Positions 24,975-37,168 of a DNA stretch of 64,000 nucleotides are shown one piece after another. The notes under the pieces were generated by a model. It saw only the letters and a list, made by a program, of their open reading frames with translations. It had not been told where the DNA came from and did no database searches. Numbering within the stretch: the stretch's first letter is position 1; each line of letters starts with the position of its first letter. The translations under genes were made by a program, and so were the position numbers. This stretch comes from Apostichopus japonicus (lineage: Eukaryota; Echinodermata; Holothuroidea; Aspidochirotida; Stichopodidae). The DNA is taken from contig NC_092570.1 in assembly GCF_037975245.1 (NCBI RefSeq), positions 6,181,001 to 6,245,000 of the forward strand, written 5' to 3'.

Positions 24975-25085
24975 CTTTTAATGCAGAAATTGTATAGCAA
25001 ATAAAGCAACACGTCTGTACAAAATAAACGAAACCGTCTGTCTGTCTGAACTTTGCAACAATGAATATCAGTCTGTCGTAACTTT
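24975..25085 (-). other. Putative noncoding first exon of C1q gene B
   Basis: On the minus strand AAAAG|GTAAGA marks a donor at 24974/24975, and the 33-base 5' UTR before the start codon begins after an acceptor (TTTCAG) at 24162. The intron would be about 810 bases. A TATTTAA on the minus strand near 25104-25110 would place the start near 25075-25085. The exon layout mirrors that proposed for gene A. The 5' end is approximate. Confidence 0.45.
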
Positions 25086-25339
25086 ACACAAGAGTCGAGG
25101 TTAAATACTCTTAATCAGTTTCACGTATATATGTAAGATTGACGTAGGTGGCAATATTGTGTTGTACAGCTGGAAGATAAACGGTGGATACTTCCTGTAA
25201 ATAATACGGTGTTTCTATGTGGTTGTTATCAAATATCAACTAACAGTATCTTCCTTCGAAACTGTATATTGGCAGGCAGGTAGTAAGCATGTATAATCAT
25301 GGCCACTTCACAAAGTCATTGACCACCACCCATGGAGAC

Positions 25340-25718
25340 CAGTGGCGTAGGAAGGTAGCTTTGAGTGGGGGGGGGGGGCTGAAGACTGATGGCCGGCCTG
25401 GGGGAGGGGTTAAGGGGAGGGGATGTCCCCCTCCCCTTTGGAATTTTTTTGCATTTCCAATTGGCCTCAAATGCAATTTGGTGCAATATAGCACACTTCA
25501 ACCCACCCACTCCATTTTGTATATATATAATTTTGCATTTTCACCTGGCCTTAGATGCAATTTGGTGCTCCAAATGAGATTTTTTTCTCATTTGGAAATG
25601 AAAAAGGGGTTTTCTGACTTGCGAAGTGGGCGGGGGGGGGCGGAATGATACTTCCACCCCTCCATATTTTTCGTTGGGGGGGGCTGGCGCCCCCAGCCCC
25701 CCGGTTCCTACGCCCTCG
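25340..25718. mobile_element. hAT-type MITE, 379 bp (CAGTGGCGTAGGAAGG family)
   Basis: The left end is CAGTGGCGTAGGAAGG and the right end GGTTCCTACGCCCTCG, flanked by the exact 8-bp duplication atggagac (25332-25339 and 25719-25726). It is nearly identical to the copies at 16424 and 30698. The single-base end differences between copies suggest independent, fairly recent insertions. Confidence 0.93.
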
Positions 25719-25726
25719 ATGGAGAC

Positions 25727-27904
25727 AGAGGAGAAAACAGACTTCAATAGTGCGGGGGGGGGGGGGGCAAAAATATAGTCGAGGGGCAGTAGTGGAATAT
25801 TTATGATTTTAATTCAATACTCTGGCCTCCAATTTCGAACTTTTTTTCAACAAAAGGACCCTTTTTTATAGTTTAAGAACAAACGGACAAAACATTCATT
25901 TAACACCCTATATAGGCGTTAAATGTAATTTATGAAGGGACCACCTTTTCAGGGTTCACACAATCGGGAGGTGGCGGAAGCTAATCCCTCTGTGATCGTC
26001 TCCAACCTCCCCCCCCCCCCCCTTCAGTCCCGTTCTTGATCATATAGACGAAAGTCCATGTTTTTGCGTTGATTTTGGTTAATTTTTCACTTCTCCATCT
26101 TGCACTCACGCGTCATTTATCTCTATATATTATTAATACGGTTTGCAAATTTTAATAGTCAAATTTCATTATACAGAACGACTAAAGATGCTTAACAATA
26201 ATAAAGTGTGTCTTGGCGACGAATCATTAATTATTGATGTATTTCTTAAAAATTATTATTACGTCCATTTTGCCTACGAAATATCGGAGAATGTCTAGGT
26301 GTGATCAAATGTAAGCTTATCTTGAGTAAACCTTACCCACTTGATGAATACTGATTTGTGACGTCACAATCATGTAATTAAAATTCTAAATGAATTATAA
26401 TAAAACCAGCAGTTTGTTCATTTCACTTATAATTTAGTGATTCGTCCAAGTGACTTCAGTCAGTGCTACAGGCTTGTATAGTTCCGCCGGAAACCAGTTT
26501 TACCTGAAAATCATTTGAATCAGTTAGTTCTGCTTAGAAATACGTGACGTATGATGACCCCATTGACTGTATTGCCAGATCCGTTTTACCTCTTTTTGGT
26601 TTCCTGAAAGGGAATACTAAGGAGTCCCTTAGGAGTCAAATTGTGAGGTGCAATTGACGAGGATTGTAAAGTCGGCAATAACTAAAACGCGGATCGCAAT
26701 GTCACTGTTACGGTTAGATTCTTCAAACACGGAAGCATACAGAAACGTTGTACTCAAAGCCGAAGCCAAAGTGAATTAACCATGTCACAAATTGGAAGTC
26801 TTTGCATGCTAAGTTCTTCAATACCGCCCTCGTTAACTTTCGGGGAAACATTTCATACTGTATAGATTTGATTTTTTTTCAATGCAGGAAACATTCACGA
26901 AATGTATAGTTCATTTTTTTTTCATCGTTAAATCAATATGTCTGACAATCATTTTGGCGAAAAAGCCAACACATTTCATGACACATGGTTAGAAAGCAAA
27001 CCCAACTAACTGTACAGTTATTTATTAATGGACGTGCTACAACAGGCGAAAACCAACATGGACATAACCGAGAAAATGACAAAAGTTTTTTTTTTTTTGC
27101 AGTGAAACTGCGATGAGGCTTGCGAAGCCATGACTATTTGGGGTAAAGGGAGTTCAAAGGAGGTGGGAGGGGTTGTTGCTGGACCACACCCCCTCCCCCT
27201 CCTCTAGCACGCCACTGTCGGGGAGTTCGTATGCAAACGGTCGTGATTTATTCGGAACATCTCCGTCGGGTTTTAAAAAGTTTAGATTGGTTGAAGAAAA
27301 AAAGTTAGTCAAAAAGCGTTTTTTTTAATGTTAATAATATGTAAAATTGTAGCGTTGTGCCCATAGGCCTGCCTACATATATTATTCGATTTACGTGCTA
27401 TAGGACATGTAGGGTATTGTGGCAAGCTGAGAAGTGTTTTTCTCTTATTTATTCCATATATCAGCTTACACAATCATATTTCAAGTTCCAGGAATGCGTC
27501 TGTGTCGACATCAGTTTGCCAAATTTCAGAGTAAAGGTTAAGCTTTAAGCTTACGATAACCTTTAAGTGTTCACAAAGCAACGATCATGTTTATCCTTTG
27601 GATAAACAAACCATATTTTAAGCAATTTGACCCTCAAGAAAATTTGAATTTCTCAGAGAACTAGCTTAAACCTAAAAAAGAAAAGAAAGAAATCAAGATG
27701 GATTTACTGTGAGACCTTTGTCCTCTTCTATGACGCTTTCTATTGCCAGAAGGTAAAACCCCCTGAGAAATGGATTAATGTATCTGGCTTTCGTAAAAAG
27801 GCCCACGTCATCAAGTCAACTATATATACTCGGCCAGGAATGGCTGCATGTGGAGGGGTTAAAATCGAGCGGGTTCACCATGAATACATTCCACATTACG
27901 TGTT

Positions 27905-27907
<3 letters not shown>
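25727..27907. other. Gene-less spacer
   Basis: No gene is supported. It holds poly-G/poly-C runs (about 25754-25768 and 26009-26023). A truncated MITE right end with CTAGCACGCCACTG lies near 27200-27218; its left end was not found. The rest is AT-rich unique sequence. Confidence 0.4.
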
Positions 27908-27953
<46 letters not shown>

Positions 27954-28178
27954 TATAGAAAACCAGAGAAATAAGATATGACTCATAATTGACAAATAAG
28001 GAGTAAAGTTTTAGAAAATATATTGGAATTTTCGGTCTACCTGGGACCTTCGTCAGCAATACTTGGCAGTCGAATCAAGTATTGCTGATGAAGTATTGCT
28101 GCCAAGTATTGCTGACGAAGGTCCCATATATATATATATAAACATATAATATATATATAATATATATATATTATATAA

Positions 28179-28242
<64 letters not shown>
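27908..28242. repeat. TA arrays around a perfect 27-bp inverted repeat
   Basis: TA arrays lie at 27908-27955 and about 28124-28242. Between them, about 28043-28069 and 28100-28127 are exact inverted copies of GGGACCTTCGTCAGCAATAC and its next seven bases. The hairpin arm and the neighbouring GGTCTACC sequence resemble the end structures found next to Penelope-like elements; see the findings for a ribozyme-like reading. Confidence 0.8.
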
Positions 28243-28244
<2 letters not shown>

Positions 28245-28731
28245 CACCCCCCTCCCCTTTGAGAAATTTTTGATTGATTAAGGGTCCTTAGATGCAATCT
28301 GGTGCTACATTTTGCAACTTAAAGTAACTTTATTTTCAAGAATTTTAGTCTGTCCGACATTAATGTTTTTAATTGAGGCAATAAAGTTTTTGTTTGATTT
28401 TTGCTAACACTACAACTCGCATCTTGGTGGTGGGGGGGGGGGGGGGCCCGAGTTTCATATATTCACCCCAAAAAGAAGAATATAGCTCGAATGTAAAATG
28501 ACGCAGTTGACTATACTATTTCAGTGTTTGACATAGAAAAAATACGCCATGCAGATGGAAGTCGCCGGGCTTGAGTCGAGCAACATACGAGTGGATCGCG
28601 AGGAAGAAATAGAGACGGAGTGGGCAGGATTAGATTCGGTAAAAACTATCACCCGAATATAAGACATATGCAAAATCACATTTGCAAGTCTAAACTTAAT
28701 TTAAACTTAGAGGTAGTGCCCTTCTTGTCAC

Positions 28732-29611
28732 CAGTGGCGTCACCAGACTTTTCAGTCTGGGGGGGGGGGCACCAGCATTTGATGGGGGGGGGGCCCTTAG
28801 GTGGATACGGATCGCCGTCCTGGGGGAGGGGTCTAAGGGGAGGGGTGCCGGAGGATGGACTAGATGCAAAATGGTGCCACATTTGATGCTAAATTCGATC
28901 TGAAGATATCTCCAGAAATTGCTATTTTTGAGGTAATGATTTTAACAACGCGCAGAATTTTGCAGAGCATATGAACCACATGCTGTCGATATTATGCCTA
29001 ACCCTATCAATGGAACCTACATTTGTTGAATTAAATGTGTGCATGACCCCCGACTCCTTTCTTGTCCTTCTCGTTTTCTCCCCTTATCTATTAAGATGTA
29101 ACACTAACAGGTTCCAGCATCGTTATTGGCTCCTATCAGGGATCTCACCATGCAATCCAAAGTTTGATCACACATCGAGTATGGCTCAGTATGCAGGTGT
29201 GAACATTCGCCATTTGTTCCTACAAGCATCTGACCTCAAATGACCTCTGCACCCCCTACACAACAGGGTTAATATATGAGTCCACAAATATAGGCAAGTA
29301 TATGGTGCCTGCGGACCCTCACATTCTCACATTTCGTCAGCTCCTAACCTGTCAGGTTGTTGTTTACCCAACGGTCAAGGATAAACTTTTTCATTTTTTC
29401 GCAGCTCATTTGAAGAAAATACGAATTACTGTGCTTCTTTGTCCTTATGAAAAACCAACTCAGATGATGGGAGTTGAATATAACAAAATATATATATATA
29501 TTTTTTTACCAACCCAAATCTCAGATGGGGGGGGGCACTCGGGGGGTCCAGGGGGCACGTGGGTTTTCCAGGGGGGCACGTGCCCCCTGGCCCCCCTTGG
29601 CGACGCCACTG
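28732..29611. mobile_element. hAT-type MITE, 880 bp (CAGTGGCGTCACC family)
   Basis: It starts CAGTGGCGTCACCAG and ends GGCGACGCCACTG, with flanking octamers cttgtcac (28724-28731) and cgtgtcac (29612-29619) differing at one base. It is the longer relative of 3336-3987 and retains about 220 bp that the other copy lacks (roughly 29095-29365). Small frames inside are not transposase. Confidence 0.9.
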
Positions 29612-30175
29612 CGTGTCACACTCAAGCCTTAGTTATAAGTTAAGTTTATCTCGTTTGCTTCACTCATAAATGATGTAAATAAAAAGAAAATGATGCTATT
29701 TTAATCTACTTCCTTTTTTTCCTTCTCGTTATTGAAACTAAATACACTGTTATTACAAACATGCAATTGAATTAAACAGTGAAGCGTTTTTATAGGCCTA
29801 CGGTACCTAATTTTGTCAAGGCATCGTTGAAATTTCTACATTTATTAAACCTCACAAATGCTTCAATTTCATCGGTAGATTTTTTTCATAACGGATAGTT
29901 CGTTATTTATGTTACTTTCAATTGGAAACGAAAAGTTTTCAAGCTTTTGAGAGCTATCCTATGTAGGCCTAGTATATGGTAACTTATCAGATGAATGAAA
30001 GCGCTTCACTGATTGGTTATTTTGATTACAAGCAGTGGACGGACGACCATTAGCTTGTCCCATACACGTCAGAACGATTTTTTTTTTGCTGTTTTGTCTC
30101 TTGTAAGTTTACAAAGCAATAATATGTTCATTATCACAGGCAGCTGAAAAATTCATAATATCTACTTACTATATG

Positions 30176-30385
30176 TTAACACCTCTCTTTTTTGAAAGAA
30201 AAGTAGATCCAAGTCTTAGCTTGCTGTGGTCCTCTTGTGTTTATGCTCAGCTGGTATACCGTAGTTCCATCAGGAACCCCAACAAATGAACCAAATTCTC
30301 GATAGGTATATACGGAGCCGTATATAGATACTCTGTGTTCTTTATAGATACTGCACTTCTGTACCCTACTGTTAACAACTGGTAA
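30176..30385 (-). other. Open segment of unknown origin, possible exon relic
   Basis: A minus-strand frame of about 60 codons stays open to a stop at 30176-30178. It reads through KCSIYKEHRVSIYGSVYTY and then VPDGTTVYQLSINTRG. An acceptor-like TTACCAG lies just upstream, near 30386. The residue pattern looks protein-like, but no family, start codon or partner exon was found. Confidence 0.25.
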
Positions 30386-30697
30386 GTCACGGCGATCGAT
30401 ATTTCACACTGTATAACTCACCAAAGAGGCAAATACATGAATAGCCTTGAATGCGGTGCGCGGAGATAAGGAAAGCAATGTATGTCGTCGATCGTCAGAC
30501 TATAAAAAAAAAGCATTAAACCCCTTGTGGTATGAAAGAAGGACTCAAGAAATCGAAGAAAGCGGACGGAATAACACTTTGAAAGTCTAAAACGGTTTCC
30601 ATAGCAAAACAACATGACCTTGAACTTCAAGTTCAGTAAAAAATCTTTTCATATTCTGGTTTTGTTTGCCAAGAACGCCCTATATATCAGACATGTT

Positions 30698-31079
30698 CAG
30701 TGGCGTAGGAAGGTACTATTGATTGGGGGGGGGGGGCTGAAGACTGATGGCCGGCCTGGGGGAGGGGTCTAAGGGGAGGGGGTGTCCCCCTCCCCTTTGG
30801 AATTTTTTGCATTTCCAGGTAGCCTCAGATGCAATTTGGTGCAATATAGCACACTTCAACACCCACTCCATTTTGTAAACTTAATTTTGTATTTTCACCA
30901 GGCCTTAGATGCAATTTGGTGCTCCAAATGAGATTTTTTTTCTCATTTGGAAATGAAAAAGGGGTTTTCTGACCTGCGAAGCGGGGGGGGGGGGGGGCGG
31001 AATGATACTTCCGCCCCTCCACATTTTTCACTGGGGGGGGGGCTGGCGCCCCCCAGCCCCCCCGGTTCCTACGCCCTTG
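30698..31079. mobile_element. hAT-type MITE, 382 bp (CAGTGGCGTAGGAAGG family)
   Basis: It starts CAGTGGCGTAGGAAGG and ends GGTTCCTACGCCCTTG, and is flanked by the exact 8-bp duplication gacatgtt (30690-30697 and 31080-31087). It is nearly identical to the 16424 and 25340 copies. Differences lie mostly in poly-G length. Confidence 0.93.
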
Positions 31080-31939
31080 GACATGTTAATATTGCAATTG
31101 AACACTTGAGATCATGCAGGAGTGTCGAAAAGGTGGATGGGGTGGGGACAATTTCCCCCGAGGAAAGGGGGGTGGGTGGGTGCCGCATCCCTAAGAAATT
31201 TCAGAGCAAATTTATAATTTTTACGTAAAGGCCGGTTTGTGCTTCCGACAACTACAAGATTGTAGAACAAGGATATAGTATTAGCTTCATTGGTACGATT
31301 GTTCTCTCTCCTGGAATGGGTATATAAGTATATAAATTATTCGTTGGTTTTGTGTGGTTGGGGTGGAAGCGGGTGGGGGGGGGGGCGGGGTTGGCGGCAC
31401 AAAATATTTCAAATTCGTTTTCCATGTTGAAATAACACGGTTAAATGGTAATCAATCTAGAGAGTATGATTGTTTACAAAGAGCTGATCAATAGGCCTAC
31501 CCCCGCCCTACCCTATCTGAAGCCTCCCCCATAAGCTATAATCCAACTATAAATTTACTAATATACTAGTGACACATGAAACTTTGTTTGTCCTTTGTTC
31601 TCAGTTCATTCAACGAGAGAACATGAATAATCTGAAAGTCTTCCCATTTTCTGCAAGTTCCAACCCCACCACCCGATTAGAAGTATACTCATCCACTCCT
31701 TTGAGATGGGCATTACAATGACATTCAGTTATCAATATACAAATGCACTGTGAATATATTTACACACAGTCTTTGCAATACAAGAAAGCAATTATCAAGT
31801 AGTAATAAAGAGAAATGGGTGAAAAAACAAAAACAAAGAAGAAACACACTGAGCTATAGCACGTCGTAATTACGTAATACTATGTATGAATGTATGTATG
31901 TAAACGACTTGTGGCAAGTGAAGTGGCTTAACTACGAAT

Positions 31940-34900
31940 ATGGCGTCCTTGCTACCAAAAGACAGAATCTTGTTAGATGTTCAAGGACAGGCACCGCCGC
32001 CATCCAAGGATTTTGTACAGTTTATTGTCACTCCTAACGAGGTTAATATCTTCACTGCCTCTATGATGTACTAAATGTTGTTGCACTGACAAAGCAAACA
32101 TTACATTTTCTTTAAGAGTTAAATTCCATAGCCTAACAACTGTAACAGTTTAATATCCTGTAGTGTAACGGTACGTAGGACTAACATAGGCCTACAGTGT
32201 CAGTAGCTAGGCCTAGTCGGGATTACCGTGGCTATCGTTGTTAGGAATATGGATTAGCGATGCAAAAGTAAAAATTGCCAAAACATTGGTTCAAATAGAG
32301 AATACCACGCCTTTCATAGCCTGTTTAAATACACAGTTACACTTGTTAGGAAGATGTGTCGTTCTTTAAATTTGTCAATATTACAATGTCAGTCTGACAA
32401 AAAATATCCTTTAAAAGTTTAACAAAGTGGCTATTCTTACGACTAGTTGTAAGAATAATTTCCGACTACGCATACGCTATTTTCATGACCAGGCGTACTA
32501 TTTTTATGACGAGGAGTAACAATAATTTCTGGTTAGGGCTAGGGTAAGGGTTAGGATTGAGGTTTAGGGTTATGTTTAGGGTTACCCCTACTACATGCGC
32601 AGTTGCTTTATTTACTTTAGGCCTACTGCGCTTGAATTTACCCTTGTCGTAAGAATAGTTTATAAATAATTGTTACGACTAGTCGTAAGAATAGCCACGG
32701 CCAAAGTTTAAAGGCATTGAAGACTTGCCCCAAACCGTGTGCCGTGCTCTGAAAAGTTAACTTTCTGTTGCTTGCAAGTGAAGTTTTTGACTTGTCGCTA
32801 AAAAATCGTCATCATTAATAATTAGCCTTATGGGCTGCATTCCAGAGATTAAGTATAAAATTGTTAAAGCTGAGTATATTGAAAACAGGAATATATATAT
32901 TTATCTTACTAATACTCAAATTTGTCTTTTTTGCTTGGACCTACATCAAGACTCAAATTCTGCATAAGCTTACCCTTGGACAAATTTTCTACTTTTGTTT
33001 TATGAAATTTATATAAGTAAACTGTATAACTGCCAACTGACTGGGAAGGTTTAGACAATTGTAAAGAGCAATGAAATTGATGGTAAGAACAGGTTTTGAA
33101 CCCATGACAGTTGAGTTACAACTCAGAGGTCATTGGTTTGAATCCTGTTTTAAACATAAATTTCTTTGCTCTTTTCAATTCTTTTTGTTTTTGTAACATT
33201 TAAGACTTTCGTCTGCTTCAGTGATGATCTATTCATAATATCACGTAAGCAAGTACTAAATACTGTTCACTTTGGTTAAATACCAAATAGTTCAATATGA
33301 CATTTTATTTTTTCATTCAGACAATATGGAGGACATGGAGAATAACTCTAAGAAATGATTACAAGAGACTGATGCCATCAGAACTGAAGGCTCCCTTGGA
33401 GGACTTTGAGCACGATGAGAGATTGCAATGTAAGATTTAAGTGATTCCAATTCATTTCCACTCTGCCTGGTCAGCTTAAGAAAAGAATATATCGGGTATC
33501 AAAGTGCTCGGCAAAGATTTTAATCACTGAATTATAACCTGGGCTGGACTTTTGACTGCCGACAAATTTTTCTTCTTTTTCAGTTGACATTGGTAGGATA
33601 TTTGGTGAAAACACACTTGAATATGCCAAACGGTTGTGTAAAGGACAGGTGGATTATCTGATGCGAATGTCAAAGCCACTTCTGATATATCTGACCTCAT
33701 TCTTAGAACTGGAAGATGTTGCCCACCTCTCTCAGACTTGTAAATTTATGTACGAGGTAAGATTAAGCACTTGTGTGCCCTTCAAATTTTCAGTTGGTTA
33801 TTTGAAAGTGCTTGCATTTCATTTTTATCACATCAATATAACTTAAATTGTAATGCATTTTTCATCAGCCTTACACCCCCCCCCCCCCCCCCTCTGACCT
33901 CCTGTTCCCTCAAAACATTGCAATCAATTGTTAATTTACATTAGTATAATAACATTTGCTCCGCTCACGACGCAAATTACGCTAGAATATAGACCCATTG
34001 TACAGTGCTGGAGGCTTAGGCTAAGTGCTGGTATGGATGTTTACAAGTCACACAAATTTGCAATACAAAACTCTCTTGTGACATGAAAGCGGCCATTAAA
34101 TGCTACATTTTGTGTAAAATTAAATTAATGTATTGTAAATGTATAATGTGCTCAAACGTGTTAGTAAGTACAGCCTAGCATTAAAGTTCATAGGTATTAT
34201 GCCTAAATATGCTACAAAATCAAGTAATGTGGACATGTATAAAAACTTCAAGAAGAAGTTTCAAGAAGCATTCAATTTTTATTTCTCCTCTTGAAAGATC
34301 AAATTAGTTATGAAATTTACATAACTCAACTTGAAGGAAGAAGGTAAATGATAATACCATCTAAGAATGCTCATTTGAGAACTTTCAGCAATTTCTTTTA
34401 GTGTGTTAAAAGTTGACTTTTTAAAAGCTAACATGTAATGATCATGTACTTGTATGCTTAGGATAGCCACAGAATAGCCATATAGTATATATACAGGATA
34501 GCCATATAGGCTATACAGGATAGCCATATAGGATTGCCACAGTTATTAGTGTGTCTCGTAATCTCTCTCTTTCTTAATTGTTGTCTTATAGATATGTAGT
34601 GCTGAAGCATTATGGGAACAGATATTTCATCATCATTGTGATACTGTGACAGAGGAAATGACATCACTGGCATTGGACATGGGTTGGAAGCAGATGTTCT
34701 TTACCAACAAACTACAACTTCAGGTTGGTTCAAACTAAATATTTGAATAAATAGAAAAGTTGATGGCTTATCTTTATTTTGACATAGAAGATTGTTCCAA
34801 ACTTAGTCAGTAAAAGAACTTTAAGGGTATATGGATGGAGGTCTGGGGATGAGGTAGTTCAGTATCTGCATTATCAGGGAAAACATTTGGCAATAATCTT

Positions 34901-36668
34901 CTCTGACCACCAATGTTTTGTTTTGTCTTGGCCCAACAGTAATAAGACAACCCAACTGAAATCTTGTGATACTTAACATAGGCGTTCAAACTTCTGTCAC
35001 TAATGGGCATCCGTACATGACATTGCCAAGAAGTCCCTAGCCTAGAGTGACCTTCACAACATGGGAAGAAAGATCAGTCAAACCCAGAAAACCCATAACT
35101 TTTAGGCAGTGGCAGACTGGATCTTAAAACGGGCCCGGGCATTTTCCACCTAGACTGGCCCATTATTCATTGATATGCTACTTACATAGTGATCACTGTC
35201 CTGGGAGGGGTCTAAGGTAAGGTGACCAGAAGTCCCCGATTTTCGTGGGGACAGTCCCTGATTACAGTGTGCTGTCCCCGATGAACAAGCGTCCCCGAAA
35301 ATGTTCAGGAATTTTGAAAATATCCCACATTATTAGTAAAATAATTGTAAAACAAAATTTTGTCAAGTGTGCAGGCGCCGAACGGAACAGGTGGGGCAGT
35401 GTAAAGTGGAAAAACTGTTAAAAATATGCTAGATCGATCTAGCCTAGCACTCTTTTGACCGTATAATTGGCAACTACGGTGACAAACGACACTTATAGTG
35501 TGAGCATGAGCAACTCACAAGCTCTCAAAGAACCACGTAAAGTGAGTGAATTTCATCTTAAAAAAGCTACATTTTTGAAACTAAAATTGATTTAATAAAA
35601 GGTTCTAAGTATCACCATTTTACATCTAAGCACCTTAGGCACTTGAAAATTTTCCAAAGGGGAGGGGGACACCCCCTCCCCTTAGACCCCTCCCCCATAT
35701 CAGTCACGCAATAAATGTCCCCGATTCTAGTCAGGAAAATACGGTCACCTTAGTCTAAGGGGAGGGGGTGCCCCTTGCCATTGAGATTTTTTTTGAAGTT
35801 AAGGAATGCCTAGAAGCAAACTGGTGCTATATTTCTCAATTTTGTAGGTTACAATAATCCTTTAAAAATGACCCAAAAATTATTTTTTTAAATATATTTC
35901 TATACAGCCTGTCTGTATTCTATTAATTACTGTGAAAATGGGCTGTAATTTTTAACAGGCTCCCCAGGCCAAATGCCTGTGTGGCCAGTCCGCCACTGCT
36001 TTTAGGTCAAACTGATCACCAAGTGTATACAAGTAGAAGGTAGGGTGTAGGCAAATAACAGCAACAAAGACAGATCTTTCGACCAGCATCAGGTCATAAC
36101 TAAGAACGAGTGCACAGCCTATACTGTCCAGAACCACGTGCAAACAAACCCCGCCAAAGTAGCCTGACCCGCAATAAATAATCATACGCTGGTTCATTCT
36201 ACATCACATTCCCCTTAATATACAGCTAAAGAAACATTGAATAGTAACAAATGAACTACAAACCGACATCTCCAACAAAATACGTGTTAGAAAATCATAA
36301 AAAAAAAAAAAATGCAGTTGTGTAGATAATTGCAATCTATTAACATTTTTTTTGGGCAATCTGTTGTGGATAGAGTCGGTTGAAGAAAAATATGTGAGAG
36401 TCCCCTACTCAACAATATATTATTAGTAGGTAAATTACGTTATGAAAGTGTAGTCTGATATAAAATTAGAGTAACAACTTGCAATTTCATGGAACTAACA
36501 AGTCAAGTTTTTTCTTTTAAAATAGGGAGATGAAAATCGGGTACAGATGGAAATGGATGATAAAAATTTATGAAATTGCTGTTGTTCTTCTTCCAGGTAA
36601 AGCTAAGACGCCATCAACAGAAGAGGGCTTCCCCAGATGGTGGCACTACCTTCCTTACCGAAGACTAA
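31940..36668 (+). CDS. FBXO36: F-box only protein 36, 195 aa
   Basis: Exons 31940-32041, 33321-33429, 33584-33756, 34592-34723 and 36597-36668; all have AG/GT borders and consistent phases (0, 1, 0, 0), giving 195 codons plus stop. The start MASLLPKD and the QGQAPPPSKDF stretch resemble the vertebrate FBXO36 N-terminus. TIWRTWRITLR follows, then an F-box at about 93-140 (LTSFLELEDVAHLSQTCKFMYE, then ALWEQIF). The C-terminal GWKQMFFTNKLQLQ and a basic tail also match the family. Length is close to the human protein (about 188 aa). F-box proteins link substrates to the SKP1-CUL1 ubiquitin ligase; the substrate of this one is unknown. A TAATAAA signal lies about 500 bases past the stop. The last intron carries nested MITEs. 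Confidence 0.95.
32427..32698. mobile_element. 272-bp MITE with 21-bp inverted ends, in FBXO36 intron 1
   Basis: The left end GTGGCTATTCTTACGACTAG is mirrored at the right end (CTAGTCGTAAGAATAGCCAC). The interior contains degenerate TTAGGG-like sequence (about 32525-32585). A related, inverted and truncated copy lies at 54997-55187. I could not find a convincing target duplication, so the superfamily is open. Confidence 0.75.
34455..34545. repeat. Short imperfect tandem repeat (GGATAGCCATATA)
   Basis: About five imperfect copies of a 13-16-base unit (aggatagccatatag) lie in FBXO36 intron 3, ending about 45 bases before the exon 4 acceptor. Confidence 0.8.
35107..35998. mobile_element. hAT-type MITE, 892 bp, host of a nested insertion
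   Basis: The left end CAGTGGCAGACTGG and right end CCAGTCCGCCACTG form terminal inverted repeats. The exact 8-bp duplication cttttagg flanks it (35099-35106 and 35999-36006). It lies in the last intron of FBXO36. Removing the nested element at 35218-35752 and one octamer copy leaves about 349 bp, similar to the other MITEs here. Confidence 0.92.
35218..35752. mobile_element. Nested hAT-type MITE, 535 bp
   Basis: The ends TAAGGTGACCAGAAGTCCCC and GGTCACCTTA are inverted repeats (ten bases exact), bounded by the exact 8-bp duplication gtctaagg (35210-35217 and 35753-35760). It inserted into the host MITE 35107-35998 and so is younger than it. Its right part carries an inverted version of the GC-rich hairpin seen in the CAGTGGCGTAGG family. 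Confidence 0.9.
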
Positions 36669-37162
36669 AAATTGCCTTAAGTGAACTGGGAGGATGCAGT
36701 TGTTTCACCAAAATATCCCGAAAAGATGATAGAAAGATAAAATGTTGTGGACTTACGACGTGGAATCAGTCACTAATGTAGTGGACAATGATTAATTTTG
36801 TTTTTGGTACTTAACAGGGAAACAAGAGATGTTTTGGTTAATTTGTGACTTTTCTTCCATTTGTAATGTAACCCATCAGCTGTGCTAGGTATGTATGAAT
36901 AGTATGATTTGGGATCATATTGAAAACATATGCACAGTTTGAAGGTTCTATGAAGAAACAAAAAGTGATGAAATACTTTGGTGGGGGTGGGCAGGGAGGG
37001 TTGAGAACGATTTCTGTGTGTGAACCTTTTGCAAACTTTTACTGAAATAACAGGGAAAGGAAAGAACAGTTGTGATATACATTGCATTCATTTCCCTACA
37101 TGTATACTATAATCCAGTAGATACACAAAATTTGGACACACATGATATGTGATTCATGTTTT

Positions 37163-37168
37163 AATAAA
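37163..37168 (+). terminator. FBXO36: Candidate poly(A) signal, FBXO36
   Basis: AATAAA lies about 500 bases past the FBXO36 stop codon and is followed by T-rich sequence. It is the best-placed plus-strand signal seen. Confidence 0.5.

Noticed and set aside
28053-28247. Tyrosine-isoleucine frame on the minus strand
   Set aside because: TA array translation.
32525-32585. TTAGGG-like run as a true telomere remnant
   Set aside because: It is degenerate and lies inside a bounded MITE that recurs at 54997, so it travelled with the element.
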